Shown: positions 1-5,712, counted from the first letter of the stretch. The stretch: DNA of 8,915 nt from JBOGZI01 sp050697275 (GCA_050697275.1 JBOGZI010000205.1:1-8915), one strand, 5' to 3'. The notes: a model not told the origin generated them from the letters alone. Program-made: numbers and translations.

Positions 1-68
1 TCATTGACCCGCTTGACGATCAGCCGGCGGGAGTTCGGGCAGGTCCGGGCGTTAGCGTGGAGCTTCAT
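1..68 (-). CDS. IS481-family transposase, N-terminal 22 codons (truncated by window edge)
   Basis: Only the start of the gene is present: an ATG at 68 followed by codons for MKLHANARTCPNSRRLIVKR and then Val-Asn. The pattern of a short basic helix with 'HANAR...P..RRLIV.RV' matches the beginning of IS481-type transposases, where a helix-turn-helix DNA-binding region precedes the DDE integrase (rve) core. A strong Shine-Dalgarno, AAGGAGG (82 down to 76), sits seven bases upstream of the ATG and fixes the start. The catalytic core is off the window, so I cannot say whether the gene is intact. The family call rests on this short N-terminus together with the TGT tip and the CTAG target. Confidence 0.68.
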   Translation of the reverse strand, partial: MKLHANARTCPNSRRLIVKRVN

Positions 69-109
69 TCGGTGTCCTCCTTGGGACTGGGTGGGTTAGA
101 CACCCCCAG

Positions 110-156
110 CCTCCAAGGAGGCCCGGATGAACAACGTGGTTAGGAACTACAGCTAG
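110..156 (+). other. Outward-facing palindromic Shine-Dalgarno and 9-codon mini-ORF at the IS end
   Basis: CCTCCAAGGAGG (110-121) is a perfect palindrome and presents AAGGAGG on both strands. On the plus strand it is followed after five bases by ATG (127) and the short frame MNNVVRNYS. Its stop TAG (154-156) is supplied by the CTAG target site. The frame crosses the inverted repeat and reads out of the element into sepF antisense. Whether it is translated is unknown. It could simply be a by-product of the inverted-repeat sequence. I list it because the ribosome-binding sequence, spacing, start and stop are all in order. Confidence 0.25.
121..151 (-). repeat. Putative terminal inverted repeat of the IS481-like element
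   Basis: Read on the minus strand from 151, the tip is TGTAGTTCCTAACCACGTTG and continues into TTCATCC. It starts with TGT, as IS481-family ends usually do, and abuts a CTAG-centred target. The inner boundary is arbitrary because the partner repeat at the other end of the element is not in the window. Confidence 0.5.
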
Positions 157-157
157 C
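152..157. other. Presumed IS target site GCTAGC, one copy of a 6-bp duplication
   Basis: GCTAGC fits the NCTAGN target known for IS481 of Bordetella, where insertion duplicates six bases. The site contains the sepF TAG stop on the minus strand (155 to 153), so the element entered exactly at the end of sepF without changing its protein. A second copy is predicted just beyond the far end of the element, outside this window. Confidence 0.55.
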
Positions 158-746
158 TCTGGTTGAAGAAGCCGCCCTCGAGGATCCGCGCCTTTTCCTC
201 GGCGGAGACCTCGACGTTCTGCGGCGTGAGCAGGAAGATCCCGTTGGCGATCCGCTGCATTCCCCCGCCGAGCGCGTAGGTCATCCCCGAGCAGAAGTCG
301 ATCAGCCGCTTGGAGAGCTCGCGGTCGGTGGACTGCAGGTTGATGATCACCGGCTTGGAGCGCTTGAACTCGTCGGCGATCTGCTGGGCGTCGTTGAAGC
401 TGCGCGGTGTCACCACGTGCATCGAGGCCATCGAGCCGCCGTTGCCGGCGGGCGCGGCCTCGCGCCGGCGGCGGGGCGAGGGCTCCTCGACCGCCCGCAT
501 GCGGCGGCGCGGCGGAGGCGCCTCCTCGTCCTCACCGAAGATCTCGTCGATGTCCTGCTCGCGGTTCCGCCCGCGGGGCGGTAGCGAACGCACCGCTCCC
601 CTCTCGCGGGGGGGCTCGACCGCGGTTTCGTCGAGCGTCATCTCGCTGCCGGTGTCCCCCTCCTCGTACTCGCCCTCGTCGATGTAGTCGCCCTCGACGA
701 GGCCGAAGTACTCAAGCGAGCGCCGCCATGTGTCCCTCAGGGCCAT
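153..746 (-). CDS. sepF: Cell division protein SepF
   Basis: SepF tethers FtsZ polymers to the inner face of the membrane and helps assemble the division ring. In actinobacteria, which lack FtsA, it is the main early anchor. From ATG 746 the protein has 197 residues. Residues 1-16 (MALRDTWRRSLEYFGL) form the amphipathic membrane-binding helix. Residues of about 17-105 are a charged linker, acidic first and arginine/proline-rich later. Residues of about 107-192 are the SepF core (HVVTPRSFNDAQQIADEFK, with GGG near 160-162). The C-terminus, GGFFNQS, is typical. I chose ATG 746 because it puts the membrane helix at the N-terminus. A TTG at 785 would add 13 residues and overlap the yggS stop (TTGA). 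Neither start has a well-spaced ribosome-binding site, so coupling to yggS is likely. The TAG stop lies inside the presumed IS target GCTAGC. Confidence 0.95.
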   Translation of the reverse strand: MALRDTWRRSLEYFGLVEGDYIDEGEYEEGDTGSEMTLDETAVEPPRERGAVRSLPPRGRNREQDIDEIFGEDEEAPPPRRRMRAVEEPSPRRRREAAPAGNGGSMASMHVVTPRSFNDAQQIADEFKRSKPVIINLQSTDRELSKRLIDFCSGMTYALGGGMQRIANGIFLLTPQNVEVSAEEKARILEGGFFNQS

Positions 747-781
747 ACGCCTCGATTCGGCTTTCCCGCGGTTATTCCTGC

Positions 782-1438
782 TCAATCCTCGCGGTTATTC
801 GGTGCTGAATCGTAGAGAGTAGTGCCGAGTCGCACGATCGTTGCCCCCTCCTCCACGGCCACCTCCCAGTCCTGGCTGGTGCCCATCGAGAGCCGCCTCA
901 GGCCGTGCTCGGCGGCTAGCTCGCCGAGGCGGGCGAAATGGGGTCGCGAGGCCTCCGGATCCTCCGTGAACGGGGGCATGGTCATCAGCCCGACCACCGC
1001 CGCCGGGCAGCGCGCGATGAAGTCGGCCAGATCCTCGGGCCGGACGCCGCCCTTACCCTTCTCCTGCGCGACGTTGACCTCGATCAGTACCTCGGTGTCG
1101 GCGTTCCCATGGCGGCCGAGCTGCTGGAGCGCCGAGTCCGAGGCGACCGAGTGGATCAAGCGCACCAGGGGCAGGATCCCCTTCACCTTGCGGCTCTGCA
1201 GATTGCCGATGAAGTCCCAGGCGAACGCGTCGCCCCAGCGCTCGCGCTTCGCCTCCAGGTCCTGAAGGCGGTTCTCGCCGACCAGCTCCACCCCGGCCTC
1301 GGAGAGCGCGCCCATCTCCTCGACCGGCACGTACTTGGTCGCGGCCAGGACCTCGACCTCGGGCCCGGCCCGCTGCCGGACCCGCTCGAGGTTGGCCCGG
1401 ACCCGCTCGGGGTCCAGCCCCCGGACCGGCTCGACCAT
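782..1438 (-). CDS. yggS: YggS/PLPBP-family pyridoxal-phosphate homeostasis protein
   Basis: This is a cytoplasmic alanine-racemase-fold (type III) PLP-binding protein of 218 residues. The family has no established enzymatic activity and is implicated in vitamin B6 and amino-acid homeostasis. Lys35 in AATKYV is the expected Schiff-base lysine. Other family signatures are VGENRLQD (53-60), FIGNLQSRKVK (76-86), GLMTMPPF, and LSMGTSQDWEVAVEEGATIV followed by RLG near the C-terminus, where phosphate-binding residues lie. The usual Met in 'MGMS' is Thr here. The start is ATG 1438, two bases after the pgeF stop. A GGAGGAG sequence lies about 16 bases upstream inside pgeF, too far to be an ideal ribosome-binding site, so re-initiation after pgeF is plausible. 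The stop is 36 bases before the chosen sepF ATG. The order pgeF-yggS-sepF matches actinobacterial division clusters. Confidence 0.94.
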   Translation of the reverse strand: MVEPVRGLDPERVRANLERVRQRAGPEVEVLAATKYVPVEEMGALSEAGVELVGENRLQDLEAKRERWGDAFAWDFIGNLQSRKVKGILPLVRLIHSVASDSALQQLGRHGNADTEVLIEVNVAQEKGKGGVRPEDLADFIARCPAAVVGLMTMPPFTEDPEASRPHFARLGELAAEHGLRRLSMGTSQDWEVAVEEGATIVRLGTTLYDSAPNNRED

Positions 1439-1440
1439 GA

Positions 1441-2247
1441 CTAAACGGGTCGCTCCTCCGACATCCCACGGGTCGCGCTGTCGCGCGCCCTCGCATCATC
1501 GGAACGCCCTCGCATCTCGCGCCAGGCCAGCCCGGCCTGGCGCCCGGTCGTCTCGCCGTCGCGGCGGTGGGAGTAGAAGAGCTCGCCCTCGCAGCTCACA
1601 CAGAGGCCTGAGTCCTCGACCAGTCTCACCCCGGCGCGCTCGAGCAGTCCGCGGGCGACGGCGGCCAGGTCCAGCATCCGCCCGTTTGCGACTCCCTCGA
1701 GGTGCTCGAAGCGCGTCAGCACCTCCTCCCCGACCTCGTAGCAGCAGGGGCCGATCCCGGGACCGATCGCGGCGGCCTCGGCCCCGACGCGCCCGACCGC
1801 CTTCTCGAGGATCCCGCCCGCCAGGCCCCGCCAGCCGCCGTGTGCCATGGCGACGCCGCCCGGTCCGGCGAGCGCGATCGGCAGGCAGTCGGCGACCATC
1901 ACCAGCGGCGCGACCCCCGGCGTCGCGGTCGCCTGGGCGTCCACCTCGTCGGGGCTGCGTACCGCTTCCGCGTAGACCCGCGGGCGCTGCGGGCCCTTGT
2001 GCCAGCGCAGCTCGGTTCCGTGCACCTGGCGGCCCATCACCACCGCGGCCGGGTCCAGCCCCAGCGCCGCGGCCACCCGGCCCCTGTTCTCGCGCACCCG
2101 CTCGGGCTCGTCCCCGGTCTTCACGGCGACGTTGAGGCTCTCGTAGGGACCCTCGCTGACCCCGCCGAGCCGGGTCGAGAAGCCCGCCCGCGCTCCCGGC
2201 AGCTCGGCCTCGAGCCAGCGCACCCCATCTTGCTCCCGCCACTCCAT
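1441..2247 (-). CDS. pgeF: PgeF/YfiH (LACC1-type) purine nucleoside phosphorylase, formerly 'polyphenol oxidase'
   Basis: This 268-residue protein belongs to the laccase-domain YfiH/LACC1 family. Characterised members phosphorolyse purine nucleosides, some deaminate adenosine, and E. coli PgeF is linked to peptidoglycan editing. Visible motifs are GFSTRLGGVSEGPYESLNV (22-40), RQVHG (73-77), VADCLPI (118-124), AHGGWRG (135-141), IGPGIGPCCYEVG (161-173) and YSHRRDGETTGRQA near the C-terminus. His76, Cys121 and His136 are the expected zinc ligands. The start is ATG 2247, with no Shine-Dalgarno visible and a strong dyad (2260-2334) just upstream. About 20 residues after AWREMR form a charged tail with no recognisable fold. 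This stretch also carries the GGAGGAG upstream of yggS. Gene order fits the division cluster, although ftsZ, the usual upstream neighbour, is replaced by cca. Confidence 0.93.
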   Translation of the reverse strand: MEWREQDGVRWLEAELPGARAGFSTRLGGVSEGPYESLNVAVKTGDEPERVRENRGRVAAALGLDPAAVVMGRQVHGTELRWHKGPQRPRVYAEAVRSPDEVDAQATATPGVAPLVMVADCLPIALAGPGGVAMAHGGWRGLAGGILEKAVGRVGAEAAAIGPGIGPCCYEVGEEVLTRFEHLEGVANGRMLDLAAVARGLLERAGVRLVEDSGLCVSCEGELFYSHRRDGETTGRQAGLAWREMRGRSDDARARDSATRGMSEERPV

Positions 2248-2259
2248 GCCGGGACCAGG

Positions 2260-2334
2260 CTAGATGACCGGTTCCCAACCGCCGCACGCCCGGCGGCTCC
2301 CCGGTCACACCCTGACCAGGAATCAGTCATCTAG
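2260..2334. repeat. Dyad-rich intergenic element between cca and pgeF
   Basis: The 89-bp gap between the cca stop and the pgeF start holds a perfect 9-bp inverted repeat, CTAGATGAC (2260-2268) and GTCATCTAG (2326-2334). Nested inside are TGACCGG (2265-2271) with CCGGTCA (2301-2307), and an inner stem CCGCCG (2279-2284) with CGGCGG (2291-2296) around a 6-base loop. The outer and middle stems share TGAC (2265-2268), so they are partly alternative. On the minus-strand transcript the outer stem ends 12 bases before the pgeF ATG. No T-tract follows, so this is not a classic intrinsic terminator. It could be a leader structure, an operator or a small repeat element. I cannot distinguish these from one copy. 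Confidence 0.4.
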
Positions 2335-2336
2335 GG

Positions 2337-3491
2337 CTACGCCTCCGGGATCTCGCCCCTGGCCACCTCGAGGGCGAGCTTCAGCTCCTCCTCGCGGCCG
2401 GAGACCTCCCCGTCCAGCTTGGCTCCGAGGGCGACCTCGAGCGCCTTCCCGATCGCGGGGCCCTCCGGAATCCCCCCCGCGAGCAGATCGCCCCCATCGA
2501 TCTCGAGCCCGATGTTCCGCCACTCGGCTGCATAGCGGTCGAGCCACTCGGCGCCCATCGCGCGGGCGACGATCAGCTCCGCCGGATGGGCCGAGCGCGT
2601 CAGTTCGACGGCCTGCGCGGGCCGCTCGGGAACGGCCAGGGCGAGCTCGGCCGAGCGCTGCGGCGGCTCGGTCACCGCCACCAGCACCGCGTCCTCGCCG
2701 TTCACCCAGCCCGCCCAGGGCGGTGCGGAGGCGAGCTTTGCGACCTTGTCCGCGCGCTCCGGCCCCTCCGGGGGGATCTCGGGCACCAGGCCCCAGTCGC
2801 GCGCCAGCGCGAACGCCCTGCCGGGTTCCTGCTCGACGGCGATCTTGCGCAGCTCGGCTGCCACCCGCTCCTGGGAGACCGTGGAGAGGTCGGCCTCGCG
2901 GAGCTGCTCGGCCGTGCGCGGCTCGAGCTCGAAGCCGTACCGGGCCGCGTAGCGAGCGGCGCGAAGCGCCCGGGTGGGGTCGTCACGGAACGATCGGTCG
3001 TGCAGCATGCGGAGCCGGCCGGCCTCGAGGTCCCCCAGGCCGCCATGCGGATCGATCAGGCTGTCGGGGTCCGCCAGGGGCACCGCCATCGCGTTGAAGG
3101 CGAAGTCGCGTCGCCCCAGGTCCTCCTCCAGGGAGGCGGGCCTCACCGTGGGCAGCGCGCCGGGGCGCTCGTAGTCCTCGGCCCGGGCCTGGGCGAGGTC
3201 GAGCGTCCCGCCCCGGGTCCTCACGGTCGCCGTCTGGAAACGCTCGTGCTCGGTGACGTCGCCCCCGAGCGCTTCGGCCAGGGGCCTGAGCTCGCCCTCG
3301 ACCACCACGTCCAGGTCCGACGTCGGCCTGCCGAGCAGCAGGTCGCGCACCGTGCCGCCCACCAGGTAGGCCGGGGCCCCCACGGCCGCCGTTTGCAGCG
3401 ATTCGAAGCCGGGTATGGCCCGCAGGCGGGCTGGCAGCTCAGAGGGCTCTATCGGGGTGTTTGCGGCCACGACGGGGGACTTTCCTACCAT
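2337..3491 (-). CDS. cca: CCA tRNA nucleotidyltransferase / poly(A) polymerase family (class II)
   Basis: This enzyme adds or repairs the 3' CCA end of tRNAs from CTP and ATP. From ATG 3491 it has 384 residues. The nucleotidyltransferase head covers about 38-170, with YLVGGTVRDLLLG (42-54) and the metal-binding SDLDVVV (catalytic Asp59 and Asp61). It also has RRDFAFNAMAVPL (128-140) and DDPTRALRAARYAARYGFEL (170-189), the RNA-binding and nucleotide-selecting region. The C-terminal part (about 330-375) resembles the tail of bacterial CCA enzymes (DGGDLLAGGIPEGPAIGKAL). No HD phosphohydrolase motif is seen. Sequence alone does not separate a full CCA-adder from an A-adding or CC-adding relative. 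ATG 3491 is preferred over an upstream in-frame GTG at 3617 because the family similarity begins after it and GGGAGAG lies at a workable distance upstream. The gene diverges from the propeller gene. Confidence 0.9.
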   Translation of the reverse strand: MVGKSPVVAANTPIEPSELPARLRAIPGFESLQTAAVGAPAYLVGGTVRDLLLGRPTSDLDVVVEGELRPLAEALGGDVTEHERFQTATVRTRGGTLDLAQARAEDYERPGALPTVRPASLEEDLGRRDFAFNAMAVPLADPDSLIDPHGGLGDLEAGRLRMLHDRSFRDDPTRALRAARYAARYGFELEPRTAEQLREADLSTVSQERVAAELRKIAVEQEPGRAFALARDWGLVPEIPPEGPERADKVAKLASAPPWAGWVNGEDAVLVAVTEPPQRSAELALAVPERPAQAVELTRSAHPAELIVARAMGAEWLDRYAAEWRNIGLEIDGGDLLAGGIPEGPAIGKALEVALGAKLDGEVSGREEELKLALEVARGEIPEA

Positions 3492-3523
3492 GGTGTCGCT
3501 CTCCCGTGACTCCCCGGCGACTG

Positions 3524-3548
3524 GAAGGCTCGCCTTCTGGCGGAAGGC
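3524..3548. promoter_or_regulatory. Triple hexamer dyad in the divergent cca / propeller-gene intergenic region
   Basis: GAAGGC occurs at 3524-3529 and 3543-3548, and its inverted copy GCCTTC lies between them at 3532-3537. The central copy can pair with either neighbour, giving a 2-base loop on the left or a 5-base loop (TGGCG) on the right. It therefore offers two mutually exclusive hairpins or a repeated-half-site operator. It lies in the only 78 bases between two divergent start codons, where the promoters of both genes, or operators for them, would be expected. I could not identify convincing -35/-10 boxes. Confidence 0.3.
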
Positions 3549-3569
3549 AGGGCGACGCGAACCGAATCG

Positions 3570-4928
3570 ATGCCAACGGTGATCAGAGGGACAATCAACA
3601 ATCTGTGGAGCAACCATCGCGCTCTTGTCCTAGCGGGGGCCGGGGCGCTGATCGCGGCCCTGGCCGTGGGCGGCTACCTCCTCCTGAAGCGACCGGAGGA
3701 CGTCTCGAACCCGGGCGCGGCCTTCACCGCTGAGCCGGAGCCGGAGCCGGTCGAGCTCTCCAGCTGGCCGTTCTACGGGCTCAACCGGGAGCGGACCCGG
3801 TATCTGAATGCCCCCGACGTGAAGCCCCCCTACAAGATCAGATGGAAGTTCAAGGGGAACAAGCTCCTGGAGTACTCGCCGGTGCTGGCGGGCCACCAGC
3901 TTTATTCGGTCAACAACAACGGTCGCGCCTTCGCGATCAAGACGCGAACCGGGAAGGCCCGCTGGAAGAAGGAGATCGCCAGCCTCAACGCCTCCGCCCC
4001 GGCCTACGAGAACCACATCCTCTACATCTCCAACCTCGAGCCGGGCCAGGTCCAGGCCCGCAAGGCGAGCGGCGGCGAGCGGATCTGGGTTCGACGGCTG
4101 CCGGGCCGCACCGAGTCCTCCCCGGTTGTCCTCAAGAACGTGGTGATCGCCGGCTGCGAGTGCGGGACGCTCTACGCCTTCGACAAGTTCACCGGCAAGA
4201 CGGTCTGGGAGACCGAGCTGGGCGGCGAGATCAAGGCGGCGCCCGCGGTCAGCGAGGGCGTGATCTACATCGGCACCTACGGCGGCCGGTTCTACGCGAT
4301 CCGCGCCAACAACGGCTCGATCAAGTGGGAGTCGAGCTCGCAGGGCGGTAGCTTCGGCCGGGCCGGCAACTTCTACGCCACCGCCGCTGTCGGGTTCGGC
4401 CGGGTCTACGCGGGCAACATCGACGGCCGCATGTACAGCTTCGAGAAGGAGACCGGCGAGCTCGCCTGGAGCCATTCGACCGGCGGCTACGTCTACGCGG
4501 CGGCGGCGCTCGCGAACGTTCAGGGCCTCGGTCCGACCGTCTTCGTCGGCTCCTACGACGGCACCTTCTACGCCCTCGACGCGAGAAGCGGCGATGAGCG
4601 TTGGACCGACGACGTCGGAGGTGCGATCTCGGGCGCGGGCAGCGTGATCGGCAACACGGTGTACGTGGCGGACCTGACCAGCACCCAGACGCACGGGTAC
4701 GACGTCAAGACGGGAAAGGAGATCTTCACCTTCCGCGATGGCGCCTACAACCCGGTGATCTCCGACGGCGCCAGCCTCTATGTGACCGGCTACAAGACGA
4801 TCTACAAGCTCAATCCCGTCCAGGCCAAGGGCAGAAGGGTCGAGGGCGGGGTCGTGGTGAAGCCGGGCAAGGGCAAGAAGCCCGCGAAGAAGAAGGGCCG
4901 GAAGAAGAAGCGGAAGAAGAAGGGCTAG
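3570..4928 (+). CDS. Membrane-anchored PQQ-like beta-propeller protein with lysine-rich C-terminal tail
   Basis: This 452-residue protein has no specific name I can support. Residues 1-17 are short and basic, and residues 18-39 form one transmembrane helix (ALVLAGAGALIAALAVGGYL). The positive-inside pattern and the lack of a lipobox suggest a signal anchor with the bulk outside the membrane. A Pro/Glu linker (about 50-65) precedes a propeller of PQQ-like repeats. Docking tryptophans at 92, 132, 173, 213, 253, 300 and 345, plus Phe386 in an equivalent position, are spaced 40-47 residues apart, indicating about eight blades. The only cysteines, 196 and 198 in AGCECGTLYAFD, replace residues of a blade turn. 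Residues 431-452 hold 13 Lys and 2 Arg. Binding of PQQ itself is not implied, and a scaffold role of the BamB type is equally possible. ATG 3570 has no clear ribosome-binding site. The gene is divergent from cca and convergent with hisF. Confidence 0.82.
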   Translation: MPTVIRGTINNLWSNHRALVLAGAGALIAALAVGGYLLLKRPEDVSNPGAAFTAEPEPEPVELSSWPFYGLNRERTRYLNAPDVKPPYKIRWKFKGNKLLEYSPVLAGHQLYSVNNNGRAFAIKTRTGKARWKKEIASLNASAPAYENHILYISNLEPGQVQARKASGGERIWVRRLPGRTESSPVVLKNVVIAGCECGTLYAFDKFTGKTVWETELGGEIKAAPAVSEGVIYIGTYGGRFYAIRANNGSIKWESSSQGGSFGRAGNFYATAAVGFGRVYAGNIDGRMYSFEKETGELAWSHSTGGYVYAAAALANVQGLGPTVFVGSYDGTFYALDARSGDERWTDDVGGAISGAGSVIGNTVYVADLTSTQTHGYDVKTGKEIFTFRDGAYNPVISDGASLYVTGYKTIYKLNPVQAKGRRVEGGVVVKPGKGKKPAKKKGRKKKRKKKG

Positions 4929-5689
4929 CCGGTCAGCCTGACCGGGATCCCCGCCGCCCTCATGCTTCGCTTCGCCTCGGCGACGCTGTAGGTCCCGTAG
5001 TGGAAGATCGAGGCGCAGAGCACCGCGTCGGCGTGCCCCGACTTGATCGCGTCCACCAGGTGATCGAGCTCGCCGGCGCCGCCCGAGGCGATCACCGGGA
5101 CCTCGACCGCGTCCGCCACCGCCCGGGTCAGCTCCAGCTCGTAGCCGTCCGTGGTGCCATCGCGATCCATGCTGGTCAGCAGCACCTCTCCCGCCCCGCG
5201 CTCGGCCGCCTCGCGGGCCCAGGCCACCGCTTCGCGGCCCTCGACTTGGCTCCGGCCTCCGTTGACGTAGACGTCCCAGCCGTCGTTCGAGCGCTTCGCG
5301 TCGATCGCGATCACCACGCACTGGGCGCCGAACACCTCGGCCAGCTCCCCGATCAGCTCGGGGCGTTCGAGCGCCGCGGAGTTCACCGAGACCTTGTCGG
5401 CCCCCGCGTCGAGCACCGCCTGGCCGTCCTCGACGGAGCGGATGCCGCCCCCGATCGTGAACGGGATGAAGACGTTGTCCGCGGTCCGCCGGGCCAGCTC
5501 CACGATCGTGTCGCGGTCCTCGTGCGAGGCGGTGATGTCGAGGAAGATGAGCTCGTCGGCGCCCTCGGTGTCGTATCGCTCGGCGAGCTCGACCGGGTCG
5601 CCGGCGTCGCGGATGTCGACGAAGTTGGTGCCCTTGACGACCCGGCCTCGGTCGACGTCCAGGCAGGGAATGACCCGCTTCAGGACCAT
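4925..5689 (-). CDS. hisF: Imidazole glycerol phosphate synthase, cyclase subunit HisF
   Basis: HisF uses ammonia channelled from HisH to convert PRFAR into imidazole glycerol phosphate and AICAR, in histidine biosynthesis in the cytoplasm. From ATG 5689 it is 254 residues, normal for the family, with a complete (beta-alpha)8 barrel. The acid/base pair is visible as Asp11 in IPCLDVDRGRVVKG and Asp130 in VVIAIDAKR. Phosphate-binding turns are FTIGGGIRS (77-85), KVSVNSAA (99-106), LTSMDRDGTTDGY (171-183) and VIASGGAGELDH (199-210). A GTG at 5731 in the same frame would overlap the DoxX gene and add residues outside the family pattern, so I use the ATG. No Shine-Dalgarno is visible before it. 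The gene lies 23 bases after the DoxX stop. Its own stop shares the CTAG at 4925-4928 with the convergent propeller gene. Confidence 0.96.
   Translation of the reverse strand: MVLKRVIPCLDVDRGRVVKGTNFVDIRDAGDPVELAERYDTEGADELIFLDITASHEDRDTIVELARRTADNVFIPFTIGGGIRSVEDGQAVLDAGADKVSVNSAALERPELIGELAEVFGAQCVVIAIDAKRSNDGWDVYVNGGRSQVEGREAVAWAREAAERGAGEVLLTSMDRDGTTDGYELELTRAVADAVEVPVIASGGAGELDHLVDAIKSGHADAVLCASIFHYGTYSVAEAKRSMRAAGIPVRLTG
4929..4945 (+). terminator. Hairpin directly after the propeller-gene stop, inside the end of hisF
   Basis: CCGGTCA-GCC-TGACCGG is a perfect 7-bp stem with a 3-base loop that starts on the base after the plus-strand TAG. It encodes the last residues of HisF (PVRLTG) on the other strand. 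It would form in both transcripts. No T-run follows on either side, so it would be an L-shaped, actinobacterial-style terminator or a 3'-end stabiliser rather than a canonical intrinsic terminator. GC-rich coding DNA gives such stems by chance, hence the modest confidence. Confidence 0.35.
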
Positions 5690-5712
5690 GGGCCGAGGGT
5701 AACGTCGTCCGG

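Larger units (their letters stand above)
1..151 (-). mobile_element. End of an IS481-family insertion sequence (partial, continues left of window)
   Basis: This is the transposase-start end of an insertion sequence. On the minus strand the element begins TGTAGTTCC at 151 and runs through a non-coding leader of about 80 bases into a transposase start at 68. Three things support IS481. The transposase N-terminus looks like that family. The tip begins with TGT. The element sits directly against GCTAGC (152-157), which fits the NCTAGN target I recall for Bordetella IS481. The other end is outside the window, so the inverted repeat and target duplication cannot be confirmed here. The leader contains a perfect 12-bp palindrome (110-121) and an imperfect stem (87-109). 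The element lies immediately downstream of sepF and in the same orientation, so transcription from the sepF operon would run into it. Confidence 0.72.

Noticed and set aside
747..785. TTG at 785 as the sepF start
   Set aside because: It overlaps the yggS stop neatly, but GAGGA abuts it with no spacing. It would also put 13 basic residues ahead of the conserved N-terminal membrane helix. ATG 746 fits the family better.
3461..3491. Possible plus-strand promoter TTGCGG ... TACCAT before the propeller gene
   Set aside because: The spacing is 19 bases and both boxes match poorly. It also lies inside the start of cca. The evidence is not enough to annotate.
2265..4945. Same 7-base arms (TGACCGG/CCGGTCA) in the cca-pgeF gap and in the hairpin after the propeller gene
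   Set aside because: The heptamer also occurs elsewhere in coding sequence of this GC-rich window, and the loops and order differ. I treat the similarity as coincidence.
3630..5321. Very long minus-strand open frame (563 codons) antisense to the propeller gene and running into hisF
   Set aside because: The composition is Arg/Gly/Ala/Asp-rich with no family motifs. It overlaps two genes with clear domains. In very GC-rich DNA the antisense frame that mirrors third positions stays open by chance.
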